From positions 682,001 through 746,000 of the forward strand of contig JALMLS010000466.1 of NCBI GenBank assembly GCA_038496445.1: 64,000 bases of DNA, given 5' to 3'. The position numbers and the translations under genes were made by a program. Position 1 is the stretch's first letter. Each line of letters starts with the position of its first letter. The notes under the pieces are model-generated. The model ran no database searches. It was given only the letters and a program-made list of their open reading frames with translations, and was not told the origin of the DNA. The DNA is from Trichosphaerium sp. ATCC 40318 (taxonomy: Eukaryota > Discosea > Flabellinia > Trichosidae). Shown piece by piece: positions 1-11,608 of this stretch.

Positions 1-140
1 AGTGCGTTCCACTTGAGTCAACCAAGAAGAAGGAAGAACCTGTAAAGGAGGATGATGAACAAAGAGAGCGCGAACGAATCCCTTGGGAAATGCCTGACAA
101 AGAGGAGCAAAGAACTTTTTTGGAGTGGCTTATGTCATAA
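1..140 (+). CDS. C-terminal end of an unidentified protein (partial)
   Basis: The window opens inside a coding exon. Reading from base 3, an open frame of about 45 codons ends at TAA (138-140). It is rich in Lys, Glu and Arg and closes with IPWEMPDKEEQRTFLEWLMS, a charged acidic/basic tail that is probably helical. There is no domain to name it by. Only the end of the gene is visible, so its function, length and start lie outside the window. Confidence 0.6.
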   Translation, partial: CVPLESTKKKEEPVKEDDEQRERERIPWEMPDKEEQRTFLEWLMS

Positions 141-533
141 AATGGGTTCTTTTGATAAATGCTAGCATAACTTGGTGCGAACAAGTGAAGAATTATTTAC
201 TTAGAATGTATTTGGCTAGTATTTAAATTAATTGTGTAAAAATAAACTACATGGATATCCATGTTTTGTCTTTGGTCTGTTGCGGATAGTATGTTTAGGA
301 ATTCAAAGGTATTCGAATATGCCATTTTTGTGTGAATATGGTACGCCAAAACAGTTTGTAACTTCAGAGCAGCTTTTTTATTATAATAACATCACTCTAC
401 ACACATTTTAAAATGTGTACAATTTTTCTAATTTACAAATTTTTATCTTCTTTTTTTCTGTTCCCAAAACAAAAAAACAAGATGCGTGACTTGTTTAACT
501 TTTTTCTCTTCAAAAAAATTAACCATTAAACAT
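141..533. other. Convergent intergenic stretch, no gene seen
   Basis: About 390 bases lie between the tail of the first gene (+) and the 3' end of the LD-motif gene (-). The sequence is AT-rich, with AATAAA-like strings (near 240) and T/A runs fitting 3' UTRs and poly(A) signals. I see no coding frame, RNA gene or repeat. Confidence 0.4.
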
Positions 534-3500
534 CTACGATGTTATATCATCAAGAAGTTTATCTAACTCTGCGTCAGTGACACTTCCTAAAGCAAAAAAT
601 TAGAGACAAAGGAACAGGATGTGAGAAAAAAAAATACGTACTTAAATCAGACATAGTTGATTTGGATAGCTGTCTACTATGTAATGCTGGTGCACGTTGA
701 TTACCACCAGTAGTTCTTGGTGGTTGCTGTGCTTGCTTTGGCTTATTTCCATCAGCACCTACGTGCACATACTTGATAGGTAAATCTAAACAAAAAAGCA
801 GCCGTTAATGCTCAACTCTGAAAAAACTCTGTTTTTTGAGTTTTCTAACGTACTAGGATCGATGTGAGCTTTTGGGACAATATAACGTTGTCTTCCTGAT
901 GGTCTAAACCCAGTTCCCAGATCTTTCATAAGTCTGTTTACGTAGTCACCAGATACATCAGAAGATGATTTCTCCCAGTCGTTTAATGGCTGTAAAGAAG
1001 TCAACAACAGTTTCAAGAGAAAATATACTTACCCGGCCTGGATTTTGTTGTTGTCGTGTAGGCTGACTTACAGTTCTTGGAGCTACAGGCACCGATACAG
1101 GTTCAGGATCCCGTTTCTCTTGAGTTGGCTACAACAAGGTCAAAAATCGACTTTCAAGAGTGAAAATGAAGCTTACTGGTGTCCATGCTGCAGTTGCCCA
1201 AGCTCCGCCTTTTGAAGATGTACGTGATTGAGGAGGTCCCTCAGTGCGTTGTGGTTGTTTTGTACCCGCATTTGCATATACAGAACCTTGACCACCTCCA
1301 ACATGCGCTGTACTTTGTTGACGAAACCTAGAACTCTCTTGTCGCCTTTTCTGTACCATTGCTTGGGCAGCGCTTACACTCACTTGTCGTGGTTGTACTT
1401 GCGATATTCTTTGAACCTGTGGCGCTGATGCTTGACGCATATGTGAGCTACGGTTGGTATTGGCACTTGGTCTGGAACCACCCAAAGAGCGTTGTGAAAT
1501 ATGACTTTGTGGCTTAATATAAGCTGCTTTTTGTCCTGTTGGTCTTCGTGATACTCTGGACATTCTTGTATTTGGTGCTGCTACACCCATATTGACAGAC
1601 GGATTTCTTTGATTTCGTACAACTGGCTGTGATGGCTCTAACGGCATAAAACCGTTTCCTGCTTTACCCGTGTTCACAGAAACGCCAAACTGTCCTTCAT
1701 TGTTTGTTTGTGCAGGAACATTAGTTTCTGTGTGATTATTATTGGCGCCTGAAGGTGAACCAAGGTCCATCATTAACTCGGCAAGCTCTAGTAAAAAGAG
1801 TGAGTAACGCCACGCCGTTATTGAAGTGTACATACCATCATTGAATGCGCTGACACCTGTCATTCCTGATCCAATACTACATGTAGAAAGTGGTGGTGAT
1901 TCTGGAACGAGTTCATCAATAAGCTCATCTATCTTATTAGTTGAAATACTTGCACGTGGATCAAGCGTGTTGAAATCCTGCGGAAGGAGTAAGCGTGCGA
2001 ACAACAACAAAATTGTTTTTGGGCAAGTAAATTAAAAACAAAATGCCTCTTTTTCGACTTACCTTGGGTTGCACATTCCTTGTAGATACTCTTGAATTAA
2101 ATGTATCTCTGCGGTTTATGTCGTTATTATTAATTGTTGTCGGAGGGCCAGTAAACGACGGTACAGTGGCCTCAGAGTTTGATCTTGAGTGCTCCACCTC
2201 TAATTCTCCCAATATAGAATTTAATTCATTACTTGTTACAGAGCAAGCTTAAAAAAACGATTAGACACTGATGATAAGCGAGGAAACCAAAAGAAAAAAA
2301 GCAAGAAAATGCGATGTAGCACGAACCAGAACCAACTGAGAATCTAGTTGATGTAAAATTAAAATCAACACCATAAAGGGTGTTACGAATAGACTCTCTT
2401 TCATCTCCTGGGTCAACACCCATCATTTTTTGTGTATTTATACGTTCTTTGCGAAGTTGGCTTCTACCTCCATTTAGCACTGATATTAGTGCCAAAACAT
2501 CATCATCAGAAGCTGTAGATCCTACAGAGGCTATAGATTGAGGTCGTGATGGGCGCTAATTTGAGATTAGCTGGTTACATTTCATTCAAAACAAATTTCA
2601 AAAGAAATTAAACTAAAAACAAGTACCTCCGACGAGAGCTCCGCTAATAGATCGCCAACCTCACCTACTAAATCAGATATTGCTTCTTCAGCTCTGCCCT
2701 TATTTTTAAGGTTAATAGAGGGCTTATACAGTTAAGTTTGATGTACCCTTGATCCTACAGTCATTTCCATTTCGCCCAAGTTACCACCAAAATCATTATC
2801 ATCAGGCTCAACTGATTTTGTACTCAGGGGTTCCACCTGAGAGAATGAACGCGTGTTTACATCATACGTCAATTCCAAATCGGATATTCTGTAAAGGAGG
2901 TAAGTTGTGGCTCTTTTTTCAATTCTTTTTTTTTTGCGAAGTAAGATCGTACTTGTCTAGGTTAGAACTAAACTCGTTCATTGGTACAGGTTGCGTAGAA
3001 GTCGAAATGAACGATGCAGGTTCTGGCTCAGGTTCCGGTTCATCTACAATATAGTCTGCGTAGTCAATCTCATCTGGGTCTTTATCATGAGATATCTCTT
3101 CGTTTTCGAGAGTTTCTAGCATGGCGTCCATTTCTAGTTGAAACGCTGATACAGACTCTTCCTCATCGTCTTCAACTACCGCATTAGGTGTACTTGCGAC
3201 AGGCTCTATTTTGATGTTATTTTAGGTTGGTACAATAAAATTTGTTTTTTCCGCTTGCAACTGCGTGGTGTGGTGTAGCACGGACGTTTTGTGAATGTTT
3301 GTGTCAAAGACGATTCCTCAATGTCGTTTAAAAGATCATCAAGAGCACTACCTAAATCATCTAACCAGGTTAGCATTGAGTATTCCGTTACACAAGGAAC
3401 GTACTGTTTTCTTGTGGTACATTGCGTAAACTGGGCGTTGCGCTCTTATCTCCACCAAATTCGGCCAAAATAGCACCTACATCGTTCAATAGCCCTTGGC

Positions 3501-3676
3501 TTTTTGTGTTTTCGCGGCCAGCTATAGTTTGGTGAATACTAACCTATCGTACGTAATACTTACACCCTGTATCCACCTAAAACGTCATTTAGCATGTTAT
3601 TACGAATAAACAAGGCAGAAATCCTACTTACATCTAATTCATCCATGAAACTATCGAATTCAGCAAGTACACTCAT
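534..3676 (-). CDS. LD-motif array protein (paxillin-like motifs, no LIM domains)
   Basis: This is a multi-exon gene. It starts at ATG 3676 with MSVLAEFDSFMDELD and ends with AELDKLLDDITS and TAG (534-536). The spliced protein is long, Ser/Gln/Pro-rich and low in complexity, but is studded with about ten short amphipathic motifs of the LDxLLxxL type: AEFDSFMDELD, LLNDVGAILAEF, LDDLLNDI, LEMDAMLETL, VGDLLAELSS, DDVLALISVLNGG, ELNSILGELE, IDELIDELVP, LELAELMMDLGS and AELDKLLDDI. Several motifs open their own exon. Paxillin-family LD motifs bind four-helix bundles in adhesion and cytoskeletal proteins such as FAK/FAT, vinculin and parvin. No LIM domain is visible here, so this is not a standard paxillin. 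The scaffold or adhesion role is inferred. Exon joins near 3440-3630 and 3190-3300 are approximate. Confidence 0.7.
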
Positions 3677-4042
3677 GTTATTAGCTACAAATCGCTCTTA
3701 TGTGATTAAATTTCCGGAATTTGTAGTTAAACAGCAATTAGCAACTAAAAACGCCACAAGGTATTGTTTAAGATGCAATACGTATGATCCCAATTGAATC
3801 TAAATGACCAACTTTTTTTTTGTCGAAATTCCGTAAGATATGTAGATCTTAGTCTTACTTCAACAACCACTCAGTTAAGTGCATGACCAACAATTCACAG
3901 ATACAGTGTCGGCGTATTTGACAAGATAGGCAGAAGACCCAATTACACTACCAGGTAGACAGATTTCGTCAAAAATCACGTGATGATGAGTAAATACCTT
4001 ATGTTGCACGTTATTAACAATGTAGTACACATAATGACTTGT
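3677..4042. other. Intergenic stretch with a TCACGTGA palindrome
   Basis: This upstream region of the LD-motif gene (-) also holds the 3' side of the small membrane-protein gene (-). I see no credible coding frame. It contains a perfect TCACGTGA E-box palindrome at 3976-3983, about 300 bases upstream of the LD gene start. Confidence 0.4.
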
Positions 4043-4487
4043 TTATTGTTCGCTCTCTGTTGATGCAAATACAGCATAAGAATTTGCTAGAAAATATAGA
4101 GCATTAAGACCTGCTGCCCAGTATTTGATAGGTTCAGCAATGTACTTGAACTGGGAGTACAATCCACAAGCGGAATAGATTGCTAACAATGTGTGGGCGA
4201 AAAGTACGTCCGTTTTTCTGTCATCATCATTTTGAAGAGCACGGAACGTGAGATATGATGAAAATAAGCCAAAGCCACTAATAAAGGCTCCAGGTAGCTC
4301 TGTTAAACAAATTAGGTTGTCAAAAAAAACGTTTACTACATAAACGATAGTACTACGCACTCCAGCTTCCGTCGTAAAGCCATGTCTCTAGTAACAAATG
4401 TTTGAACCAACCGTCATTAGAAACCCACTGATAAGCAAGAACAAGCGAAGCAGCAATGTCCAGTTTTAAAACGAGGCTCTTGCTCAT
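4043..4487 (-). CDS. Small multi-pass membrane protein, unrecognised
   Basis: Two exons. The start at 4487 gives MSKSLVLKLDIAASLVLAYQ. A short intron (GTTTCT...CTAG, about 4383-4424) joins in phase to a long second exon ending at TAA 4043-4045. The protein is about 130 residues with roughly four hydrophobic segments separated by short loops, including an acidic loop (NDDDRKTD), and a short polar tail (FASTESEQ). It has the look of a small DoxX/TMEM-type membrane protein, but I do not recognise a family signature. The location (ER or mitochondrial membrane) cannot be told from the sequence. Confidence 0.6.
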
Positions 4488-4646
4488 TGTGTAAGTTTTG
4501 TTTGAGCGTCCGTTAACCTAGGCTTTGTGTTTACGGCGGTAAATTAACGGTATGAAGGTATCGTACCTATTGTTTTGACACGAGTTGTGTACTGAGTGAC
4601 TTCATTAGACTCAGATTTTTTTTTGTTTTGAGCATTAATACTTGCA

Positions 4647-5056
4647 ATGTCGGTTGTACGGATATCGCAACCACTATTAGTTCGCGTAACTCTTGCACGA
4701 AGCGGATGCAATGCTCGTATGTGCTTTTATGAGCGTAATCATTTTCATTTACTGTATTTTAGATCCTAAAGTACGCAAGGTGCTCAAGAGTCTCGGACTA
4801 CGTAATTTACGCCCACATTCAACAATAATTCATAAAAACGTAAAACCAATCCGTGGTATGATACATATTGTACGTACAGATACTTTTGAAACTACTCCTA
4901 GCTAAATTCTTCAAGGCAAAAGCGTATGTGGACGTAAAGCCAATTTACGTGGAACGTGAAATACCTAGCGGCGAAGCCTTCTACAGGACGAACGTTTATC
5001 CAAATGACGCTAAACTAGTCGAAGAAGAGAAAAAAGAAGAGCAAGAGGAGCAGTAA
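4647..5056 (+). CDS. Mitochondrial ribosomal protein uL30 (L30 family)
   Basis: Three exons: 4647-4716, 4763-4873 and 4902-5056. The joined frame gives VRKVLKSLGLRNLRPHSTII followed by KPIRGMIHIV. This matches the uL30 core, in which a Leu-rich helix is followed by a His-rich strand and an 'IRGMI' motif that contacts 23S-like rRNA. The N-terminus (MSVVRISQPLLVRVTLARSG) is basic, lacks acids and looks like a mitochondrial presequence. The C-terminal extension is longer than bacterial L30 and ends in a poly-Glu/Lys tail. The second intron would be only 28 nt. The family assignment is strong; mitochondrial placement is inferred from the N-terminus and the bacterial-type core. Confidence 0.8.
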
Positions 5057-5313
5057 CCAGTCCAATAACTCAAACTACGCGTACAGTACTGATTTAGAAG
5101 GGCCACTACATTCTTTTGGCTATCGCACTTCAACGCTTTTATCTCCATACTAAAACAATCGCTTCAATCTTATCCAGTGATGAAATAGCCTCAGTGTAAA
5201 ATAAATATGTCATTTACGAACAAATGAACAGAGGTACTCTAACAGACAACGTGTATCACCTCACCACGCCGTATAACGCAAACGCTGAAACTCTGAAATT
5301 TTTTTTAATGTTT
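5057..5313. other. Short convergent intergenic region
   Basis: This region lies between the uL30 gene (+) and the F-box gene (-), and nothing codes here. AATAAA at about 5199 on the + strand is a plausible poly(A) signal for uL30. Confidence 0.3.
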
Positions 5314-6235
5314 TTAACTATTGTCAACAGCAGCACCTACGCCAATGATAGACCTTGTTTCAGGAGAAAAAGCATAAAGGAAATACCCACATTGCTCATA
5401 TCTACCAAAATATTGTCCTGTCAAGTGCTTAAAATTCCATCTTTTTGAAGAATCGCAGATTTCTTTAAATGCTTTTTGACATTTTTCAGTATTTGTCTTA
5501 AAATCACGGTAATCATCAGGGTACTCTTCTGCAATCCGTTTGTTCTCATCATTAATTTTTTTAAGAAACTCGTCAGTGTCAATCAGCCTGTTTTCAACGT
5601 CGTCAGGTAGGTTAAATCTACTTAAAATCTCCTTCAGTGCATTTTCAGACAAATTGTCTTCATCCTTTAGTTGAATATAGATAGCCTCCCATATTGGGTC
5701 ACAATTAGCTGTGTAATCTGGATAACGTGTTCCTTTTAATAGAGCTTCCCATTGAGCTGCAATCAACTTGTTACGGCATGTATGATACCAAAAAGAAGAG
5801 TCTTTTCCGTTGTCTTCAAGAATAAAATTTTTCCATTTGTCATCAGCTTCCGTTTCGCTTTCAACAATACCGTATTCTCCTTTAAAAAAAGGTTAGATTT
5901 CGGCCGTGAGCTGCATAAAAAACTACTACTTTACCTGTCGGGAGAACATAAATATATTGATCCTCTTCTTCAGTAAAAACATACTGGTCGTTAAAGTGGT
6001 ATGACCACATTGTTGGAGCTGGTTTGGCAAACGTCGTTTTAAACATTTCAAACCAATGTTGCTTTGTTTTCACTAATAACTCTCGCATGCGCTTCGATAG
6101 CGCCATGTAGGTATTTAGAGACTCTTTTAAAGAGTTGTGCTTGAAAATCTCTAATAGGAGCTCCGGAGGCATTGTCATGCTGCAAGATGTGTCTAATTGT
6201 TGCTTCTTTGAGGGCGGTTGTTCGGTACTGGCCAT
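5314..6235 (-). CDS. F-box protein with unrecognised C-terminal domain
   Basis: Two exons, 5935-6235 and 5314-5879, join through a 55-nt intron (GTAAAG...AAAG). Residues about 20-65 carry an F-box-like segment (MPPELLLEIFKHNSLKES, then ALSKRMRELL), preceded by a short polar leader. F-boxes bind Skp1 and recruit substrates to SCF ubiquitin ligases. The remaining roughly 220 residues are acidic, Trp/Tyr-rich and helical, and match no repeat family I know (not LRR, WD40 or Kelch). The protein is about 290 residues. The substrate is unknown. The F-box call rests on the Pro-Glu-Leu-Leu pattern and its position at the N-terminus. Confidence 0.65.
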
Positions 6236-7823
6236 TTTTGTCGTTTGAAAGTTGTGAGTATGTGTCTTTAGTTCATTGAACGAATTTTACTACCAAAATT
6301 CTTGGAAGTATAATTGTGTTGTACGCCATCAACACTGAGAGTAATTTTTTCGTTTTGAATACAACCACGTATCATTAAGTGACACCTGTCAAAATGTCAC
6401 ACTTTGATATGGAACAACTTTTTTTCAAAGCCGACCACAAGAATAGACAGACAACATGTAAGGTTATAGCACAGGTAACCAAGGTATGTACATAAAAAAT
6501 GTAGTTATGCGTGGTACTATGCTTTGTGGCCATTATACTCCAAGCCCGTTACCTCGAAAATGGTTGTTTTGCGGGCTAAGTCGAAACCCCGTCACTCGAA
6601 CTTGTACGGTTAGAAAAAATTAAGATTAAGATTTGTCACGTGATTTAAAATACCAAAACAGTACCTGGCAGCACTTTATGTGCGTAGTACTATATGTTGC
6701 CGTATTTTTGGCGTTATAAACCCTCACCTAAAAAAACCAAGTAGTCTTATACTATCTGATAGTGGTGCGACAGAACTACTTTAGTTTTCGACTTTTGGAA
6801 AAAAAAGTAGTACACCGTTTAAGCCGAACTATCAAAAAGATGTGAGCTTTCGGTCATTGTATTATGCGCGTAACAAAAAAAAAGCGGCGAACTGTTTCCA
6901 TACTGCAATTAATAGTTGACATTACTTGTTGCACAAACGACTCAAGCTGAAAAAAACGGAAGACCGAATTTACGACTGTTTCTGTCCCGTTGCACTCATA
7001 AGGTTCCTTGCGGAGAATGGTAGCCCAACTCTCTTAGTGGACGCCACGGAATGTCAACTTGCGTATGACTCAAGCTGCTCTAGAGAAAAATCAGCAAAGT
7101 GTTCAACGTGCAGTTCCATGACAAGGTGTGTAGCACAAGTCTAAAAATACATTTTTACTATGTAGTACTCAAGTTTTATTGGTTATAAAAGCAAGCACAA
7201 AGCATATTAAAACTGATGACAGCTACTTAAAGCGTTTTTACATGTACTGAAAATTATTAAAATAGTGTTAAACAATGTCTGATTTCAATTGATCGTTACG
7301 TTTATAGCGTTCAAGAACGCACCTGAGCGTCGCTGTGCTGTAAATACCTTCGGGGTATTAAATATGCCAGATTAGGAGGCGAGTAACGCAGCATCGCATT
7401 CTTATTTTACAAAATTAGCGAAATGCAGTTGCAAGCGCTGCATATGCGTTGTATAGTAATTTTACGCATAGTTGCAGTACACAATTTGAGTTTGAACCTC
7501 TTTTTGCCTAAAAAGGCAGAATTCTTCATGCCTTCCATACGCATGTCCTATCTTCGTAGAGCTTTATTTACGCTTGCAAAGTTGGTTAAAACTATGCAGA
7601 ATAGTTTTTGCTTACCCATTTCTTATTTCCCTTTTGTTTCGATGTTTTACGCCATTTCGACAAGTGATAGCGCTATAGAAAACTTTGTAGAGTACTTCAT
7701 AGATTTTCAAACAAAAACTCTGCCGTCATCGTTCAGAAAAGCGCCTTGAATGTTTTTTCAACTCCATCAACGACGTTAACAACAAGAAAAGGCATTAACT
7801 AGAAACAAAATTAATAGGCTCCA
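6236..7823. other. Gene-poor stretch with weak small ORFs
   Basis: About 1.6 kb separate the F-box gene (-) from the Ras gene (+), probably including both promoters. A TCACGTGA palindrome lies at 6636-6643. Possible short coding pieces start at ATG 6393 (MSHFDMEQLFFKADHKNRQ, then a candidate intron GTATGT at about 6484) and in a Cys-rich frame ending near 7144, but I cannot join them into a convincing protein. A 108-codon frame at 7423-7749 looks accidental. Treat the region as unassigned. Confidence 0.35.
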
Positions 7824-8695
7824 ATGCTATCACCACGTCAGACTTATAAGATTGCTGTACTTGGTTCTGGAGGTGTAGGTAAAAGCTGTGTCTCTATAAT
7901 GTTCGTTATGAACCACTTTGCAGAGGTTTACAAACCTACAATTGAAGGCTCGTAAGTAGTTAAAGACTTTTTTTATTTTGGAAACCTTCCTTTTTGTTTT
8001 CGGACTTTGCCATTTTTTTTTAACATGTTGTCATGTCTTGCTTTTGTCACTTGTCTTTTCGCCATCTCACATAATGTTAGGTTCAATAAACAACTTCATA
8101 TTGACGGACAACAATCTAATCTGAAGATCTTGGATACTGCTGGACAAGAAGAGTACGGGTAAGCTTTCACTAAGAACATTGTGTTATTTTTGGAAACAAA
8201 CTTTTTTTGCTAGAGCACTGAGAGAACAGTTTCTTCATCATGGAGAAGGATTCTTATTGGTTTACTCTATAACATCTGAAAAGAGCTTTGAAGAGCTAGA
8301 ATGTTTCACAGAGCAACTCTGTCAAGTCCGGGGTATTGATAGCTCTGAGCTCTCATCAATTCCGATAGTTGTTTTAGGTACGTTCTCATATTCTGTTTGT
8401 GAACACAAAGTCAGGTATTGTGCATTACTGTTTATACTAATACTGCGATGTAGGAAATAAATCAGATCTCTCTACCCTAAGAGAGGTCACAACCCAACAA
8501 GGAAGAGACTGGGCTTCAACAATAGACGCTGATTTCTATGAAGGATCAGCTCTCAACAGAAAAAATGTTGACGAGGCTTTCTGTCAAGTTGTAAGGCGTA
8601 TACGCCTGATCAGGGAGAACACAATGATTCCCAACCTGACCTATAAACAATCCAAGAAGGTTAAAAAAAAGAGAGGCTCTTGTACTTTAATGTAA
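7824..8695 (+). CDS. Ras-family small GTPase
   Basis: Four exons (7824-7951, 8081-8158, 8214-8377, 8454-8695) splice into a protein of about 203 residues. Visible GTPase motifs are the P-loop GSGGVGKSC (G1), the effector loop around [15 protein letters not shown] (G3), GNKSDL (G4) and EGSALN (G5). The C-terminus is [13 protein letters not shown], a polybasic stretch followed by the CaaX box CTLM. A terminal Met favours farnesylation, so the protein should sit at the inner plasma membrane. The Ras-type switch II (EEYGALREQF) separates it from Rho and Rab. It lies close to Ras/Rap by motif; the exact subfamily cannot be fixed by eye. Confidence 0.92.
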
Positions 8696-9105
8696 AAATG
8701 AGAAACAACAAAACAATCGTTGTAAAAAATAATAAAAGCGTGTACTTTACCTAAAAAGCCAGAATTCTAAAAATACTGTTTCACTTAATGACAAACGTAA
8801 GTTGATGTTCAAGCGGGATCACACTGAAGATCATCTTCGAGGTACACAAGAAAAGGTGCAACAATAGTATTTACAGACAAGTTGCTTCGAACAACTCAAT
8901 TAACTTGAAGACGAAAGTGTATTTTACATTACTTAAATCAGCGGTAGAGTAACCATATGTACTTGTTACAATAATGTTAACAAAACCAAATGTTTGTGAC
9001 ATGTTTATTTTACATTGAGTTCTCTGGGTACTTCATCAGTAGCTTTTTTGATTTGAATGACCATAAAAAAAAGGACGTCATCAGAAAAAGTGTGATGGTA
9101 GCTCA
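8696..9105. other. Convergent intergenic stretch
   Basis: About 400 bases lie between the 3' ends of the Ras gene (+) and the next gene (-). Tandem AATAAAA-type signals lie at about 8728-8736. No coding frame or repeat is seen. Confidence 0.35.
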
Positions 9106-11330
9106 CTAATACTTGAAATTATCAAGAAGGTCGTCCCATATTTTACCCATTTTTGCTAATGCTTTTCTATGTGGGAGTTGGCTTTTTCTTTCTTCCTCCT
9201 TTCTTTTAAGCTCAGTCTTCTTCATTGAATCAACTACTTGGTCAACCAAGTTATCCCATTCTTTTGTACGTTTTGTATTATCTACTCGTTGTAATTCCAT
9301 GTAGTCCTTAAACACCATTAGATCAAAGAATCGAGGTTTAAATAGCAAACAAGAAAAAAAAAGAATAAACCAAAAACTTTTCAAATTGTGTGAAAAAAAA
9401 AAAGAGTCAGCGAAGCTAGCTTCACGTTCTCCTTCTTACCTTTGATGTCCAATTATGCCTTTCCTTATGTGTCTTCCCAAAATATACACGATATGGGCTC
9501 TCTATTGGAAAGCGATCAGAATTTCTCGTTGCATTATCTTCAACAGAATTAAGACCAGTCCTCTCTTTCATCCAGTACATAATTCGTTGATGTGGTAATC
9601 TCCTTTTTTCACGGAACCTCAATGTTATCATAGCAGATAATTCATCTGACAAGCTCAGAGGCCAAGAATTAGTCATTTGCTAGAAAGAAACAAAGTTAAA
9701 AAAAGGTGTAGCTAGAACAGGATTTTTAAGAATGAAATAAGAATGCTTTTCGAAAAGTTGTTTGGCTTTCAATGAAACAAAGAAATTATACCTGCATTAA
9801 CTCTTCTATGAGTTGAAAGTCATGCGGTAGTAAATTACGACGCAAAGCTGTTTGCGTAAACATATCGGCAAGGAAAACCATATGACCTTCCTGTAACATA
9901 AAGTTAATCATGTCTGTTTACCACAGAAAAAAAACCCAAAGAAACTCACCACTCCGTAATTACGGAACCTTCTAAGACAGAAAGTACCAAATTCTAACGC
10001 CAATACTTTTTCAATCCAAGCTATATCATGATCTTCCCACTCATTTATACCAGGTGAAGCAGATACAGCACCAGTTATAATTTCACGAAGGAATGCCATA
10101 TAAGCCCAAGGACCATGTTTTAGCCTTTAAACAAAGTTGTTTTAATTGAAAGAACTTTTTTGGGTTTTTCGTGTATTGAGCGACGTACCTTTCTGGTGTG
10201 GCATACTCCATTACTCCAAGGTTCCTTATGATCCAACACATATTATCAGTATCCAAATCTTCTTCTTTACTGATAGCAATCTTGAAAAAAAAAAAAAAGC
10301 ACTTAGTCATACACAACATCTGTTGTAATGCTTTATAGTACGTACTAGCATACCAATCTCCTTAGGGAGCCATTTTACAGATTGTGGGGTAGTCGGCATA
10401 CCTTCTTCATATGTCCGTACATCTTCAACAGGCAAGGACTGGGCAACACGGAAAATATCCTTTAAAAAAATGTAAATACATCATCCACCATTACTTTCTT
10501 ATCAAAGAACACTCACCACATCGCTCATTTGTTTTAACATCGTAGAAATTAAAGGTAACACCTGCCTTTCTCTCCATACTCTATGAATACCCATAGTCTT
10601 GAATAACCTTATACGCTCATCATCATTAAAACTTGTCATCATGAAATACTCGACTTTGTCCATATTAAAATCGCTTCTTTGATAAACACGTAATATAGCT
10701 TCTGCAGCATACTCAAGTTTATCATCTAGTTTTTTAAAAGCTGTAGCTAGAACATCTAATTCTCTATCACAAATTTCCCTATCCTCCACTGCAGATACTT
10801 CAAGTGTAAGGTCGAGAATATCGTTCAAAAGTAATGATACATTCTTGATGTTAGCCTTAAATTGGTCTTCCTAAAAAAAATGTCATTTTCTTTTTTTGAT
10901 TCCGTTCAATCACGTGTTGCACGTGTTTAGTACCTCTGTTAGTACTTTTAATTTATTCGAAAATGGTTCAAGCTGCTTTGCTAACAAACTATGTTGCACT
11001 TGCATCTGTGGAACTTCAATATTTGCTTTTTCCAAGTTTTTTGCAATACTCGCTTCTTTTTCTAAATCAAAGCCTAGATATGCATAATAAGCGCGTGTAA
11101 TTTGTGTACATGCGAGTTACTTGGTATGGTAGTGTCTAGCGCTTCAATTGGTTTTTCTTTTTCTTCTACCACTGCATTGGGGTTTTTTGAGTTGTTGAGA
11201 ACCATTGTAGACAGCTTTCGCTTATTAGAAGTTGTACAAAGTTTTAAGAAAAAATACGCACTTCTGGATCATCTTCTGGCGCTTGAGTTGATTGCCAGCG
11301 TACATGACTCAAACGATTATTTATTTTACG
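9106..11330 (-). CDS. Unrecognised multi-exon protein, helical
   Basis: At least eight exons on the minus strand encode roughly 550 residues, ending DDLLDNFKY and TAG (9106-9108). The 5' end is unclear; the most upstream exon I can place, around 11240-11330, reads RRKINNRLSHVRWQSTQ, with no clear ATG. The body is charged and alpha-helical, with long exons at 10502-10828 (acidic, ILDLTLEVSAVEDREICDRE) and 9422-9676, and a basic coiled-coil-like tail (KRKEEERKSQLPHRK). I see no catalytic motif, zinc ligand or membrane segment. The overall look fits a mitochondrial or organellar helical-repeat protein, but that is a guess and I assign no function. Confidence 0.6.
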
Positions 11331-11608
11331 TCTACTACGTTAAAGTCAAAAATAAACTATTCCATGAGCTCACTCAGCGTACTTGGATACCCTGACGCGG
11401 TGTGATAGCGTTCGCGTCGTCTTAGGGGCGTATGAGCCATTTAACCGCGCAGATGTACGCAGCAACATCTACACACTCAGATTATGCGTAGGAGGGAAAA
11501 ACAACAATGTACAAGTCTGTCAGTCGCTGTTAAGTGGCGTTTCGTATTTCCTTCTGTAGAAACAAGATTGGAGAGATGATCAAACTCACCACGAGGATAG
11601 CGTTACAC

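Noticed and set aside
1826-2252. Plus-strand frames over the LD-motif gene
   Set aside because: Antisense shadows of minus-strand exons with clear LD motifs.
7423-7749. 108-codon + strand open frame upstream of Ras
   Set aside because: No family motif, no splice context, and an irregular hydrophobic/Ser mix; more likely a chance frame in the Ras promoter region.
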